A stretch of DNA of 21,663 nucleotides from NCBI GenBank assembly GCA_036397815.1, contig DASWIE010000104.1, positions 1-21,663 on the forward strand. Direction: 5' to 3'. Position numbers and translations under genes: made by a program. The notes beneath the pieces were generated by a model that searched no databases, was not told where the DNA came from, and saw only the letters and a list, made by a program, of their open reading frames with translations. The stretch comes from DASQFY01 sp036397815 (GTDB lineage Bacteria; Chloroflexota; Limnocylindria; QHBO01). Position 1 is the first letter of the stretch; each line of letters starts with the position of its first letter. This document shows positions 1 to 7,198 of this stretch, piece after piece.

Positions 1-334
1 GACGAGCGGGAGGCGGCGGGGGTCATGGCCGCATTGTGCCGGACTGGCGGATCGGCTGTGGCTGTGCCACAGACTCGCCGTTCCGGCTGGGGAACACGCG
101 GCGATCACATCGGCCAAGTTGGTGCGTGAAGTTGGCCACGGGGATCATCAGACGTTTTCGTACGGGCATCGTCCCGCCCCGATCGGGTCCGAATGGGCCG
201 ATAGGATCGTGGAGCGTTCCTTGGTGCGGTCTTGACCGCGATTTGAGACGGGTCGATTCCCCGGACATCCGTTCGTCGTCAGAATGAGGGCGGCGACCCG
301 GCCCGCCCGACCGGAGCAGTGGAGGCCGATCACG
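1..334. other. Intergenic region with no supported gene
   Basis: Open frames here (for example 36-287 on the plus strand) give low-complexity Arg/Ser/Gly-rich translations with no recognisable domain, and I take them as chance products of high GC. A CAT at 24-26 could be the start of a minus-strand gene running off the left edge, but only eight further codons are visible, so it cannot be judged. A short perfect hairpin (GCGGTC/GACCGC, 226-239) and a candidate ECF promoter (251-280) lie in the right part, upstream of the YCII gene. Confidence 0.5.
251..280 (+). promoter_or_regulatory. Candidate ECF-sigma promoter ahead of the DGPF/ECF42 pair
   Basis: The sequence GGTCGA (251-256) is followed 17 nt later by CGTC (274-277; a second CGTC is at 277-280), about 55 nt upstream of the YCII start codon. 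Many ECF sigma factors read a CGTC-like -10 element, and I recall a TGTCGA-like -35 for ECF42 members, so autoregulation by the downstream sigma factor is plausible. Only one copy is visible, so this remains inference. Confidence 0.3.
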
Positions 335-682
335 ATGAAGTACATGGTCCTGATCGCCGGATCCGAGGAGGACCGCGGCGCGGTCGACGAGCAGGAGCGC
401 GCGGCCGCCTATCAGCAGATCCTCGCCTGGTGGCGCGAGCACCAGGCAACAGGAGAGATCCTGGCCGGCGATGAGCTGCAGCCATCGGATACGGCGACCA
501 CGGTCCGGCGCTCTCCGGAAGGCGCCGTGACAGTCACCGACGGGCCGTTCGTGGAGGGCAAGGAGATGGTTGGCGGCTACGGCATCATCGACGTCCCGGA
601 CCTGGATGCCGCGATCCGGCTGGTCTCATCCTGGCCTGGCCTGCCGGCCACGCTGGAGATCAGGCCGATCATCACCAGCTGA
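335..682 (+). CDS. YCII-related (DGPF domain) protein
   Basis: A 115-aa protein of the YCII/DGPF family. It begins MKYMVLIAG, the usual family opening, and carries the eponymous DGPF at residues 69-72 followed by VEGKEMVGGY. The start at 335 is chosen because GGAGG (321-325) sits 9 nt upstream; the longer frame from 284 adds only an unlike N-terminus. The fold is a small ferredoxin-like alpha/beta barrel dimer. Enzymatic activity of DGPF members is unproven. The gene lies 19 nt before a long ECF sigma factor, the standard arrangement for ECF42 sigma factors, where DGPF proteins are thought to be targets or modulators of the sigma factor. A role as partner or target of the next gene is inferred from this synteny. 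Family assignment is secure; function is not. Confidence 0.93.
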   Translation: MKYMVLIAGSEEDRGAVDEQERAAAYQQILAWWREHQATGEILAGDELQPSDTATTVRRSPEGAVTVTDGPFVEGKEMVGGYGIIDVPDLDAAIRLVSSWPGLPATLEIRPIITS

Positions 683-701
683 GCCCGCCGGAGGGCATCG
701 T

Positions 702-1946
702 TTGGCAGAACGCGGCGCGGTCGACGCCTCGCTCGAACGAGTCATCCGCGAGGAGCGCACCCGCCTCGCCGGTGCGCTGGTCCGCATCCTTGGTGACTGG
801 GACCTCGCCGAAGAGTTCGTGCAGGACGCGGCCATGGCCGCGCTGGAGCATTGGCCGGTCGACGGGGTGCCGCGCAACCCCGGCGCGTGGCTGATGACGA
901 CCGCCAGGCGCCGCGCGGTCGATCGGCTGCGACGCGATGCGCGATACCGAGACCGTCTCGCCCAGCTGGGCGCGGAGGCGAACGAGATGGAGCGACCGAT
1001 GACGACCGGAGGCCCACTGGCGGCCGACGACCGGCTGCGCCTCATCTTCACGTGCTGCCATCCCGCGCTCAACCGCGAGGGTCAGGTCGCGCTCACCCTG
1101 CGCACCATCGGCGGGCTCGAGACGCCAGCCGTGGCACGCGCCTTCCTGGTGCCGGAGGCGACCGTGGCGCAGCGGCTGGTGCGCGCCAAGCGAAAGATCC
1201 GCGACGCGGGCATTCCCTATCGCGTGCCGGAGGCCGCCGAGCTGCCCGAGCGCCTGGAGCAGGTGCTGGCGGTCCTCTACCTGATCTTCAACGAGGGCTA
1301 CCTGGCCGCGAGTGGCGAGTCGAGCGAGCGGCGCGAGCTGGCGGCCGACGCCGAGTGGCTCACCTCGCTGCTGATGCGCCTCATGCCGGACGAGCCGGAA
1401 CCGATGGGCCTCCTGGCTCTGATGCGCCTGCACCTGGCGCGAGCCGACACGCGATTCGCCGCGGATGGCTCCCTGGTGCTCCTTCCCGACCAGGACCGCG
1501 CCCGCTGGGACGGAGCCGCGATCGCCGACGGCGCGGCGCTGGTGGAGCGGGCACTGCGCATGCGGCGGCCCGGCCCATACCAGCTCCAGGCGGCCATCGT
1601 GGCCGTCCACGCCACCTCTCCGTCGTACGCGGCGACCGACTGGACCGAGATCGTCGCGCTCTACGACCGGCTGCTCGCCCTCCAGCCGTCGCCGGTGGTG
1701 GCGCTCAATCGCGCGCTGGCCCTGGGCGAGCTCGCCGGACCTGCGGCCGCCCTATCCGAGATCGAGCCGTTGCGTGCCAGGCTCGATGGCTATCACCTGT
1801 TTCACGCCGCCCGCGGCGAGCTGCTGCGGCGGCTCGACCGCCCCGAGGAGGCGCGACAGGCGGACCGCCGCGCGCTGCAGCTCACCGAGAACCCGGCCGA
1901 GCGGCGCCTGCTCGAGGAGCGGCTGCTGGGAGCTCCACGGCCGTAA
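702..1946 (+). CDS. ECF42-type RNA polymerase sigma factor with C-terminal extension
   Basis: A 414-aa sigma factor, about twice the length of a simple ECF sigma. Sigma region 2 covers roughly residues 20-80 (AGALVRILGDWDLAEEFVQDA, then AWLMTTARRRAVDRLRR). Region 4 lies at about 110-170 (RLIFTCCHPAL, then PEATVAQRLVRAKRKIR). A DUF6596-like block follows (about 185-285, VLYLIFNEGYLA), and the C-terminus is TPR-like and helical (about 300-414). The start is a TTG at 702, chosen because GGAGG at 690-694 lies 7 nt upstream and the sequence just after it fits the family; the upstream part of the open frame overlaps the DGPF gene and looks unrelated. There is no anti-sigma gene nearby, which fits ECF42, where the C-terminal extension and DGPF proteins are thought to replace a classical anti-sigma factor. 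It probably directs RNA polymerase to its own operon. Confidence 0.93.
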   Translation: MAERGAVDASLERVIREERTRLAGALVRILGDWDLAEEFVQDAAMAALEHWPVDGVPRNPGAWLMTTARRRAVDRLRRDARYRDRLAQLGAEANEMERPMTTGGPLAADDRLRLIFTCCHPALNREGQVALTLRTIGGLETPAVARAFLVPEATVAQRLVRAKRKIRDAGIPYRVPEAAELPERLEQVLAVLYLIFNEGYLAASGESSERRELAADAEWLTSLLMRLMPDEPEPMGLLALMRLHLARADTRFAADGSLVLLPDQDRARWDGAAIADGAALVERALRMRRPGPYQLQAAIVAVHATSPSYAATDWTEIVALYDRLLALQPSPVVALNRALALGELAGPAAALSEIEPLRARLDGYHLFHAARGELLRRLDRPEEARQADRRALQLTENPAERRLLEERLLGAPRP

Positions 1947-1979
1947 CATCGGCTTCGGTCCGCGCGTTTGAGGAGCAGG

Positions 1980-3509
1980 ATGGCGACCGCATCGCTCTCG
2001 ACAGCTGCCAGGACGGAGGTTGGCGAGCCCCGCCCGATGGCGCGCGCAGTGCCCGTCGTGCTGGCCTCCCTCGGTCTCGGCATCCTGGCCCAGCTCCTCT
2101 TCTTCGACGTCGGAATCGGGCTCAACCTGCCGCTCGCCGTCGCTGCGCTGCTGGGCGCCGGATGGTCGGTCCGCGATCGATCGCAGGCGGCGCCGCGCTC
2201 GACCGACTGGTGGCTGCCGGTCGCCGGATTGCTCCTAGCCGTATTCGTGGCGCTTCGCGGGGACACCACCCTGGTCGTCCTGGATGTCCTGGGCGCGATC
2301 GTCCTGACCTGCGCCGCACTGGCGAGCTTCGGAGGCCTGCACTTCATGGAGCGCCCGCTTGGCGGACTGGTGCTGCTCGGCGGCAAGCTGCTCGGATCGG
2401 CGTTCACGGGCGGCGGTGCGCCGCTCGACGCGGCACGCCGGACCCTCCCCGCCGGCCAGCTGCGTGATGGGATCGGGCGCGGCGCGCCCGTCCTGCGAGG
2501 GCTGCTCATCGCCATCCCGCTGCTGCTGCTCTTCGCGGCCCTCTTCGCGGCGGCCGACGCCGCGTTCGCGAAGATCGCCGGCGACCTGTTCGACTGGGAA
2601 CTGGACTTCGGCTCGCTGCCCGGCCGCGTGGCCGTGGCACTGGTCGCGGCCTGGTTGGCGGCGGGCCTGCTCGCCTTCGTGGTCCGCGGCCGCACGGCCG
2701 GGTCCGAGCCGGGGCTGAGGACCGCCTGGCAGCGACGCCCCCGACTCGGGGCGCCAGAAGCGGTCACCGTGCTCGTGGCGCTCGATCTGCTGTTCGCCGG
2801 CTTCGTCGCGCTCCAGGGGACCTACCTGTTCGGCGGCGGGGACACCCTTGAGGCCACCGGGCTGACGTACGCGGAGTACGCGCGCCGGGGCTTCTTCGAG
2901 CTCCTGGCAGTGGCAGTCGCCGTCGGGGCGTTGATCCTCACCCTGGAAGGGTTCGTCGCTCGCCGCTCGCGGATCTACCTCGGCGCCGCGATCGGGCTGG
3001 TGGTCCTGACGCTGGTGGTCCTGGCCTCCGCGTTCCTCAGGCTTCGCCTCTACCAGGATGCGTACGGCTGGACGGAGCTGCGCCTCTACGTGCTCGCCGC
3101 GATCGCCTGGCTGGCGATCGGGGCTGTCGGCACGGTCTACGCGATCGTCGCCGATCGGAGCGGCTGGCTGCTGCACGGCATGCTGGTGCTCTCGGTCGCC
3201 TTCGGGCTCGCCTTCAATGTCATCGGCCCAGTCCGCTTCGTCGCCGAGCAGAACGTCGCACGGGCCCTCCATCCCGAGCTGGTGGCGCCCGGCGGCCAGG
3301 ACGGGCTGGACGTCTGGTACCTGGCGTCGCTGGGCAACGACGCGCTCACGGTCCTGGCCGAGGCGGCACCTCACCTGCCCTCCGCCGCCGATCGTCAGAG
3401 CGCCGAGGTCGCCCTCGAAGATCGGGCCATCTACCTGAGTGCGACCGACCAGGCCTGGCAGTCCTGGAACCTGTCGCGCGAACGGGCGCGATCGCTCCTC
3501 ACCCGGTAG
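1980..3509 (+). CDS. DUF4173/DUF4153-like polytopic membrane protein
   Basis: A 509-aa integral membrane protein with roughly eleven or twelve hydrophobic segments, for example near residues 22-40, 44-62, 78-92, 96-116, 175-195 and 217-238, and several more to about 400. The long loop after the fourth segment and the C-terminal motif DVWYLASLGNDALTVL match DUF4153/DUF4173 proteins, which usually end in a D..YL..L..DA..L block. The biochemical role of the family is unknown. The ATG at 1980 is preceded by GAGGAG (1970-1975) at short spacing; a TTG at 1968 and an ATG at 2037 (MARAVPVVL) are alternatives. It starts 33 nt after the sigma factor stop, so co-transcription is likely and it may be a target of that sigma factor. 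Confidence 0.82.
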   Translation: MATASLSTAARTEVGEPRPMARAVPVVLASLGLGILAQLLFFDVGIGLNLPLAVAALLGAGWSVRDRSQAAPRSTDWWLPVAGLLLAVFVALRGDTTLVVLDVLGAIVLTCAALASFGGLHFMERPLGGLVLLGGKLLGSAFTGGGAPLDAARRTLPAGQLRDGIGRGAPVLRGLLIAIPLLLLFAALFAAADAAFAKIAGDLFDWELDFGSLPGRVAVALVAAWLAAGLLAFVVRGRTAGSEPGLRTAWQRRPRLGAPEAVTVLVALDLLFAGFVALQGTYLFGGGDTLEATGLTYAEYARRGFFELLAVAVAVGALILTLEGFVARRSRIYLGAAIGLVVLTLVVLASAFLRLRLYQDAYGWTELRLYVLAAIAWLAIGAVGTVYAIVADRSGWLLHGMLVLSVAFGLAFNVIGPVRFVAEQNVARALHPELVAPGGQDGLDVWYLASLGNDALTVLAEAAPHLPSAADRQSAEVALEDRAIYLSATDQAWQSWNLSRERARSLLTR

Positions 3510-3547
3510 CATCGGTCCATCCTTCGACCCGTAGCCGGGGAGTCCTG

Positions 3548-4054
3548 ATGCCTGATCAGCCTGCGCCGCCGTCCGGCACGCTTGACCTGCACAAGAGCTA
3601 CACAGCCCGCTTCAAGACGGAACGTGGCGAGATCGCCTGCCAGCTCCACGCCGCCCAGGCGCCGTTGACGGTCGAGAACTTCGTCAACCTCGCACGGGCC
3701 GGCTTCTACGACGGCACCACCTTCCACCGCGTCATCCCCGGCTTCATGGCGCAGGGCGGCGATCCGACCGGCACCGGCCGCGGCGGCCCCGGCTACAGCT
3801 TCCGCGACGAGTTCACGTCGGAGCTGCGGCACGACGCCGCCGGCGTCCTGTCGATGGCCAACGCGGGTCCCAACACCAATGGCAGCCAGTTCTTCCTGAC
3901 GTTGGGCCCGACACCGCATCTCGACGGGCGGCATTCCGTCTTCGGGCGGGTGACCGATGGCATGGACGTCCTGCGCTCGATCCGCGAGCGTGACCCGATG
4001 GGCGACCCGAAGCCGGGGGACCGGATCGACACGATCGAGATCGAGGAGTCCTGA
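3548..4054 (+). CDS. Cyclophilin-type peptidyl-prolyl cis-trans isomerase
   Basis: A 168-aa single-domain cyclophilin, the usual bacterial length. It catalyses cis-trans isomerisation of X-Pro bonds during protein folding. Diagnostic motifs are FHRVIPGFMAQGGD (residues 59-72) with catalytic Arg61, Phe66 and Gln69, then NTNGSQFF (109-116) and HLDGRHSVFG (124-133). The position of the tryptophan that makes eukaryotic cyclophilins cyclosporin-sensitive is His124 here, as in many bacterial members. No signal peptide is visible, so it is cytoplasmic. The ATG at 3548 follows GGGGAG with 5 nt spacing. The next gene starts 16 nt downstream but has its own promoter-like element. Confidence 0.96.
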   Translation: MPDQPAPPSGTLDLHKSYTARFKTERGEIACQLHAAQAPLTVENFVNLARAGFYDGTTFHRVIPGFMAQGGDPTGTGRGGPGYSFRDEFTSELRHDAAGVLSMANAGPNTNGSQFFLTLGPTPHLDGRHSVFGRVTDGMDVLRSIRERDPMGDPKPGDRIDTIEIEES

Positions 4055-4058
4055 GGGC

Positions 4059-4064
4059 TACCAT
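4059..4064 (+). promoter_or_regulatory. Candidate -10 element for a leaderless S9 peptidase transcript
   Basis: The hexamer TACCAT ends exactly 6 nt before the ATG at 4071, the spacing expected when transcription begins at the start codon. No good Shine-Dalgarno lies at normal distance and no clear -35 is visible. Confidence 0.45.
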
Positions 4065-4070
4065 CGCGCC

Positions 4071-6266
4071 ATGCCGAAAAGGCTGAGCGTCGACGACATC
4101 TCACGCCTCCCCCTCCCCGGGACGGACATCCCGGGGAGTATCACGTTCACGCCGGACGGAGGCTCGCTGACGTACCTGCGGAGCACCGACGGCTCCCTGG
4201 TGCGCTCGCTCTGGCGGCACGACCTGCGCAGCGGGAAGCGCCGAATCCTGGCCGGCCCGCTGCCGGAGGCCTCTCGCGAGGAGTCGCTCGGCCACGAAGA
4301 GCAGCTGCGGCGTGAGCGGACCCGTACCAGCGAGCTTGGCGTGACAGAGTACGCGTGGGCGACCGCCGCGGAGGTCCCGACTCTGATGGTCCCGATCGCG
4401 GGCCGCGTCTTCGTCGCGGTCGGCGACGAGGCGCTCACCGGCGTGCGACCGCTGTCCGGCGTCGAGAACGCGTCGTGTGCCGTGGTCGCACCCGACGGCC
4501 GCCGCGTCGCGTTCGTGCGTGACGGCGAGCTGTGGGTCGCCCCCCTCGACGGTTCGCCGCCTCGACGGCTGACCGATGACGCGGAGCCCGGCGTGTTCAA
4601 CGGCCTGGCCGAGTACGTCGCCGCCGAGGAGCTGGACCGCTTCGATGGGCTGTGGTGGAGCGCCGACTCGCGGCACGTCGCCTATGCCCACGTCGACGAG
4701 CGGGCGGTGCCTCCGTATGTGATCGCGCACCCCGGCGACGACGCGCCCGCCCACGAGGAGCATCGCTACCCATTCGCCGGCGGTCCGAACGCCCGCGTCA
4801 CGCTGCGGGTGGCGGCCGCCGATGGCGGCTCATCGGTCCAGGCAGATCTCGGCATGGACCCCGACGACTACCTCGCGCGGGTGGTCGCCGATCCAACCGG
4901 TGGCTGGCTGGTCGCCGTCCTGCCGCGGGACCAGCGATCGCTGCGCTGGCTGCGGGCCTTGGCGGATGGGTCGGCGCGCGAGCTCTGGATCGAGGACGCG
5001 CAGCCCTGGATCAATCTCGACGCGGACACCCGAGTCCTTACTGACGGGCGCGTGCTGCGCAGCACAGAATCGACCGGTTACCGGCACCTGGAGCTAAGGC
5101 TGCCCGACGGTTCGCTCGACAGGCGCCTAACCGATGGCGACTGGGCCGTCACCGCCGTGCTGCACGTCGACGAGGGGCGCGGCGAGGTCCTGTTCACGGC
5201 CACGCGGGACGGCGTGGTTGAACGCCATGTATACGCGGTCCCGATCGGGGCGGAGGCTCCGATTCAGGGTCCGGTGCGGCTGACGTCGGAGCCGGGCTGG
5301 CACGAGGCGGTCGTGCGCCGCGACGGCGGCCGATGGGCGGACACCTGGTCGACGCCGGCGGATCCGCCTCGCGTGCTCGTCCGGTCCCGCGACGGGGACG
5401 CGGACATCACCATCACCGAGCCAACGGTCACCCCCGAGTCGCTGGGCCTGCTGCCGCCCGAGCTGCTGGAGGTCGCAGCGGCCGATGGCAACACTCGCCT
5501 GCATGCGGCACTGTACCGGCGTTCGCCCAACCCGACCGGGTCGCCGCCCCCTGCCGCGCCGCCGTGCGTGGTCTGGGTGTACGGCGGTCCCCACTCGCAG
5601 TACGTCAAGTGCGCCTGGGAGATGACCGTGCAGCTGCTGCGCCAGTACCTCGCGCAGCAGGGCGCCGCGGTGCTCGTCGTCGACAACCGTGGCACGGCGA
5701 ACCGGGGCCTCGCCTTCGAGTCGATCCTCGACGGTCGGCTCGGGAAGGCGGAGCTCGACGACCAGGTGGCGGCCGTCGAGCAGCTGGCGGCGCGCGGCGA
5801 GATCGACCCCGGCCGGGTGGGGATCACCGGCGGCAGCTACGGGGGACTGATGACGCTCTTCGCGATGGCACACGCGCCCAGCCCCTTCCGGGTCGGCGTG
5901 GCCGTGTCACCGGTCACCGCGCAGGACGGCTACGACACCGCCTACACCGAGCGCTACCTCGGCACACCTGCCGCCAACCCAGAGGGCTACCGCGCGAGCT
6001 CGCCGCTCAGCTGTGCAGCGGATCTGGGTGGCAGCCTCCTGGTGATCCACGGCGCGATCGACGAGAACGTGCACTTCCGCCATTCGGTGCGGCTGCTGGC
6101 GGCGCTCCAGGCGCTCGGCCGCGACCTGGAGCTGGTCGTCCTGCCGTTCGACCGGCACCGCGCACGCACGCGTGACGGGCTCAGGACGCGCGACCGCCGC
6201 ACCGTTCGGCATCTGCTCGAAGGCCTGGGACTCCCGCTGCCGGCTGAGCTGCAGGCGGCGCGCTGA
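4071..6266 (+). CDS. S9 family prolyl oligopeptidase / dipeptidyl-peptidase IV-like serine peptidase
   Basis: A 731-aa protein with the two-part DPP-IV architecture: an N-terminal beta-propeller (about residues 30-480, with PDGGSLTYLR, PDGRRVAFVRDGELW and WWSADSRHVAYAHVDE blade motifs) and a C-terminal alpha/beta hydrolase. The catalytic triad reads as Ser589 in GGSYGG, Asp664 in HGAIDENVH and His696 in PFDRHR. The spacings (75 and 32 residues) are close to those of DPP-IV. EYVAAEELDR in the propeller resembles the Glu-Glu motif that binds the substrate amino terminus in DPP-IV, so removal of N-terminal dipeptides is likely. There is no signal peptide, so cytoplasmic peptide degradation is inferred. 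The ATG at 4071 is chosen over the long upstream frame because that frame overlaps the cyclophilin gene and a -10-like element lies just upstream. Confidence 0.95.
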   Translation: MPKRLSVDDISRLPLPGTDIPGSITFTPDGGSLTYLRSTDGSLVRSLWRHDLRSGKRRILAGPLPEASREESLGHEEQLRRERTRTSELGVTEYAWATAAEVPTLMVPIAGRVFVAVGDEALTGVRPLSGVENASCAVVAPDGRRVAFVRDGELWVAPLDGSPPRRLTDDAEPGVFNGLAEYVAAEELDRFDGLWWSADSRHVAYAHVDERAVPPYVIAHPGDDAPAHEEHRYPFAGGPNARVTLRVAAADGGSSVQADLGMDPDDYLARVVADPTGGWLVAVLPRDQRSLRWLRALADGSARELWIEDAQPWINLDADTRVLTDGRVLRSTESTGYRHLELRLPDGSLDRRLTDGDWAVTAVLHVDEGRGEVLFTATRDGVVERHVYAVPIGAEAPIQGPVRLTSEPGWHEAVVRRDGGRWADTWSTPADPPRVLVRSRDGDADITITEPTVTPESLGLLPPELLEVAAADGNTRLHAALYRRSPNPTGSPPPAAPPCVVWVYGGPHSQYVKCAWEMTVQLLRQYLAQQGAAVLVVDNRGTANRGLAFESILDGRLGKAELDDQVAAVEQLAARGEIDPGRVGITGGSYGGLMTLFAMAHAPSPFRVGVAVSPVTAQDGYDTAYTERYLGTPAANPEGYRASSPLSCAADLGGSLLVIHGAIDENVHFRHSVRLLAALQALGRDLELVVLPFDRHRARTRDGLRTRDRRTVRHLLEGLGLPLPAELQAAR

Positions 6267-6337
6267 CGGGTCTCGAGGGAACCTCGCCCCTCTCGCCGGG
6301 GTAGGGAGGACAACAGATCCATCAAGGAGGCCTGAAC

Positions 6338-6868
6338 ATGCGCCACCGCATACCCACCGCTGCGCTAGCCGCGATGGCCGCCACCCTGATCCTTGCCGGC
6401 TCGGCCCTCGCCGGCGGCTGGGCAAACGCCGTCATGGACGACCCACCCTCCGACCCACCGAGCGCCGGCGAGCCCATCACCATTGGTTTCACCCTGCTGC
6501 AGCACGGGATCACGCCCGTCAACGACCCGGCCCCCACCGTCACCATCCGAAACGCGGCCACCGATGACGAGATCAGCGTGACCGCGACCCATGAGGGCGC
6601 GAGCGGCCACTGGGTTGCGGTGATCACCTTCCCGACTGAAGGCACGTGGCGCTACGAGGTGACCCACGACCTGATCGTCGGGATGAACGGCTTCAACCCG
6701 GTGACGGTCGGTAGCGCTGCGCCGGCCGCTCCTGCCAGCACGGCGACGTCCGCCGTCGTGGTGCAGCCACTCACCTACCTGGCGCTGGCGCTGCTCCTGA
6801 CGCTGGGCATCGCGGCGGCCTTCATCCTGTCGCGCCGCGTGGGCAGGTACCGCACCGCCAAAGCCTGA
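6338..6868 (+). CDS. Secreted, membrane-anchored small protein (YtkA/FixH-like beta domain suspected)
   Basis: A 176-aa protein with a signal peptide (residues 1-25, ending SALA before GGWAN) and one C-terminal membrane helix (about 143-165) followed by a basic tail (RRVGRYR). The domain between them (about 26-125) is exported and beta-rich, with alternating hydrophobic strands (ITIGFTLLQHG, TVTIRN, SGHWVAVITFPTEGTWRYEV). This layout resembles YtkA- or FixH-like Ig-fold domains found near metal or respiratory proteins, but I cannot confirm the family. The start is supported by a near-perfect Shine-Dalgarno AAGGAGG 7 nt before the ATG, unusual in this window. A strong terminator follows, so it is probably a single-gene unit. 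Confidence 0.85.
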   Translation: MRHRIPTAALAAMAATLILAGSALAGGWANAVMDDPPSDPPSAGEPITIGFTLLQHGITPVNDPAPTVTIRNAATDDEISVTATHEGASGHWVAVITFPTEGTWRYEVTHDLIVGMNGFNPVTVGSAAPAAPASTATSAVVVQPLTYLALALLLTLGIAAAFILSRRVGRYRTAKA

Positions 6869-6888
6869 TCGAGCCGACTCAACCGGCA

Positions 6889-6934
6889 CGAAGGCCCCAC
6901 CCGGGGAGTCCCCGGGTGGGGCACCTTCGCGTTT
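6889..6934 (+). terminator. Rho-independent terminator after the secreted protein gene
   Basis: A perfect 13-bp inverted repeat (6894-6906 with 6910-6922, loop AGT) is extended by a further 5 bp (CGAAG/CTTCG) across a 2-nt bulge and followed by GTTT. It lies 20 nt after the stop codon at 6868 and before the convergent zinc-ribbon gene. Confidence 0.85.
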
Positions 6935-6973
6935 CCGGCCGGCCGCGCGGGAGCAGCGCGACCGTGATGGCCG

Positions 6974-7135
6974 CTACGCGGCCGCCGGGGCGTACAGGAG
7001 GCCGTATGTGGTTACCGGATCCGGCGCAAACGCCATCCGCGTGTGGCAGGCATCGCAGGTGAGCTCGTCGGCGGCCTCGTCGACCGTGAAGGCGACCTCG
7101 TCCTCGCACCAGGGGCAGTCGAGCTGAATGGTCAT
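6974..7135 (-). CDS. 53-aa zinc-ribbon protein
   Basis: A short protein starting MTIQLDCPWC with two CxxC pairs, Cys7/Cys10 (CPWC) and Cys27/Cys30 (CDAC), an arrangement that would hold one zinc ion in a ribbon fold. An acidic linker (EDEVAFTVDEAADEL) separates the pairs. A longer open frame continues upstream across the divergent transporter gene, but it lacks any domain there and is a shadow; the ATG at 7135 sits just before the conserved-looking part. Such tiny zinc ribbons are often annotated hypothetical; a partner or nucleic-acid role cannot be read from the sequence. It is divergent from the transporter at 7199 with a 63-nt gap. Confidence 0.75.
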   Translation of the reverse strand: MTIQLDCPWCEDEVAFTVDEAADELTCDACHTRMAFAPDPVTTYGLLYAPAAA

Positions 7136-7185
7136 GGCGGGATCCTGAGCGCGGGGCGCGACACCTAGCCTGTCGCGATCTTTCG

Positions 7186-7191
7186 TACGCT
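7186..7191 (+). promoter_or_regulatory. Candidate -10 element for a leaderless membrane-protein transcript
   Basis: TACGCT lies 7 nt before the ATG at 7199, with no Shine-Dalgarno between. It matches the pattern seen before several other genes in the window. Confidence 0.4.
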
Positions 7192-7198
7192 TGGCCTG

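Noticed and set aside
1..26. Minus-strand gene start running off the left edge
   Set aside because: Only eight codons after the possible ATG are visible, too few to judge.
851..2467. 538-aa plus-strand open frame
   Set aside because: Arg/Ala/Gly/Pro-rich shadow of the sigma factor and the DUF4173 gene, both of which have clear motifs in their own frames.
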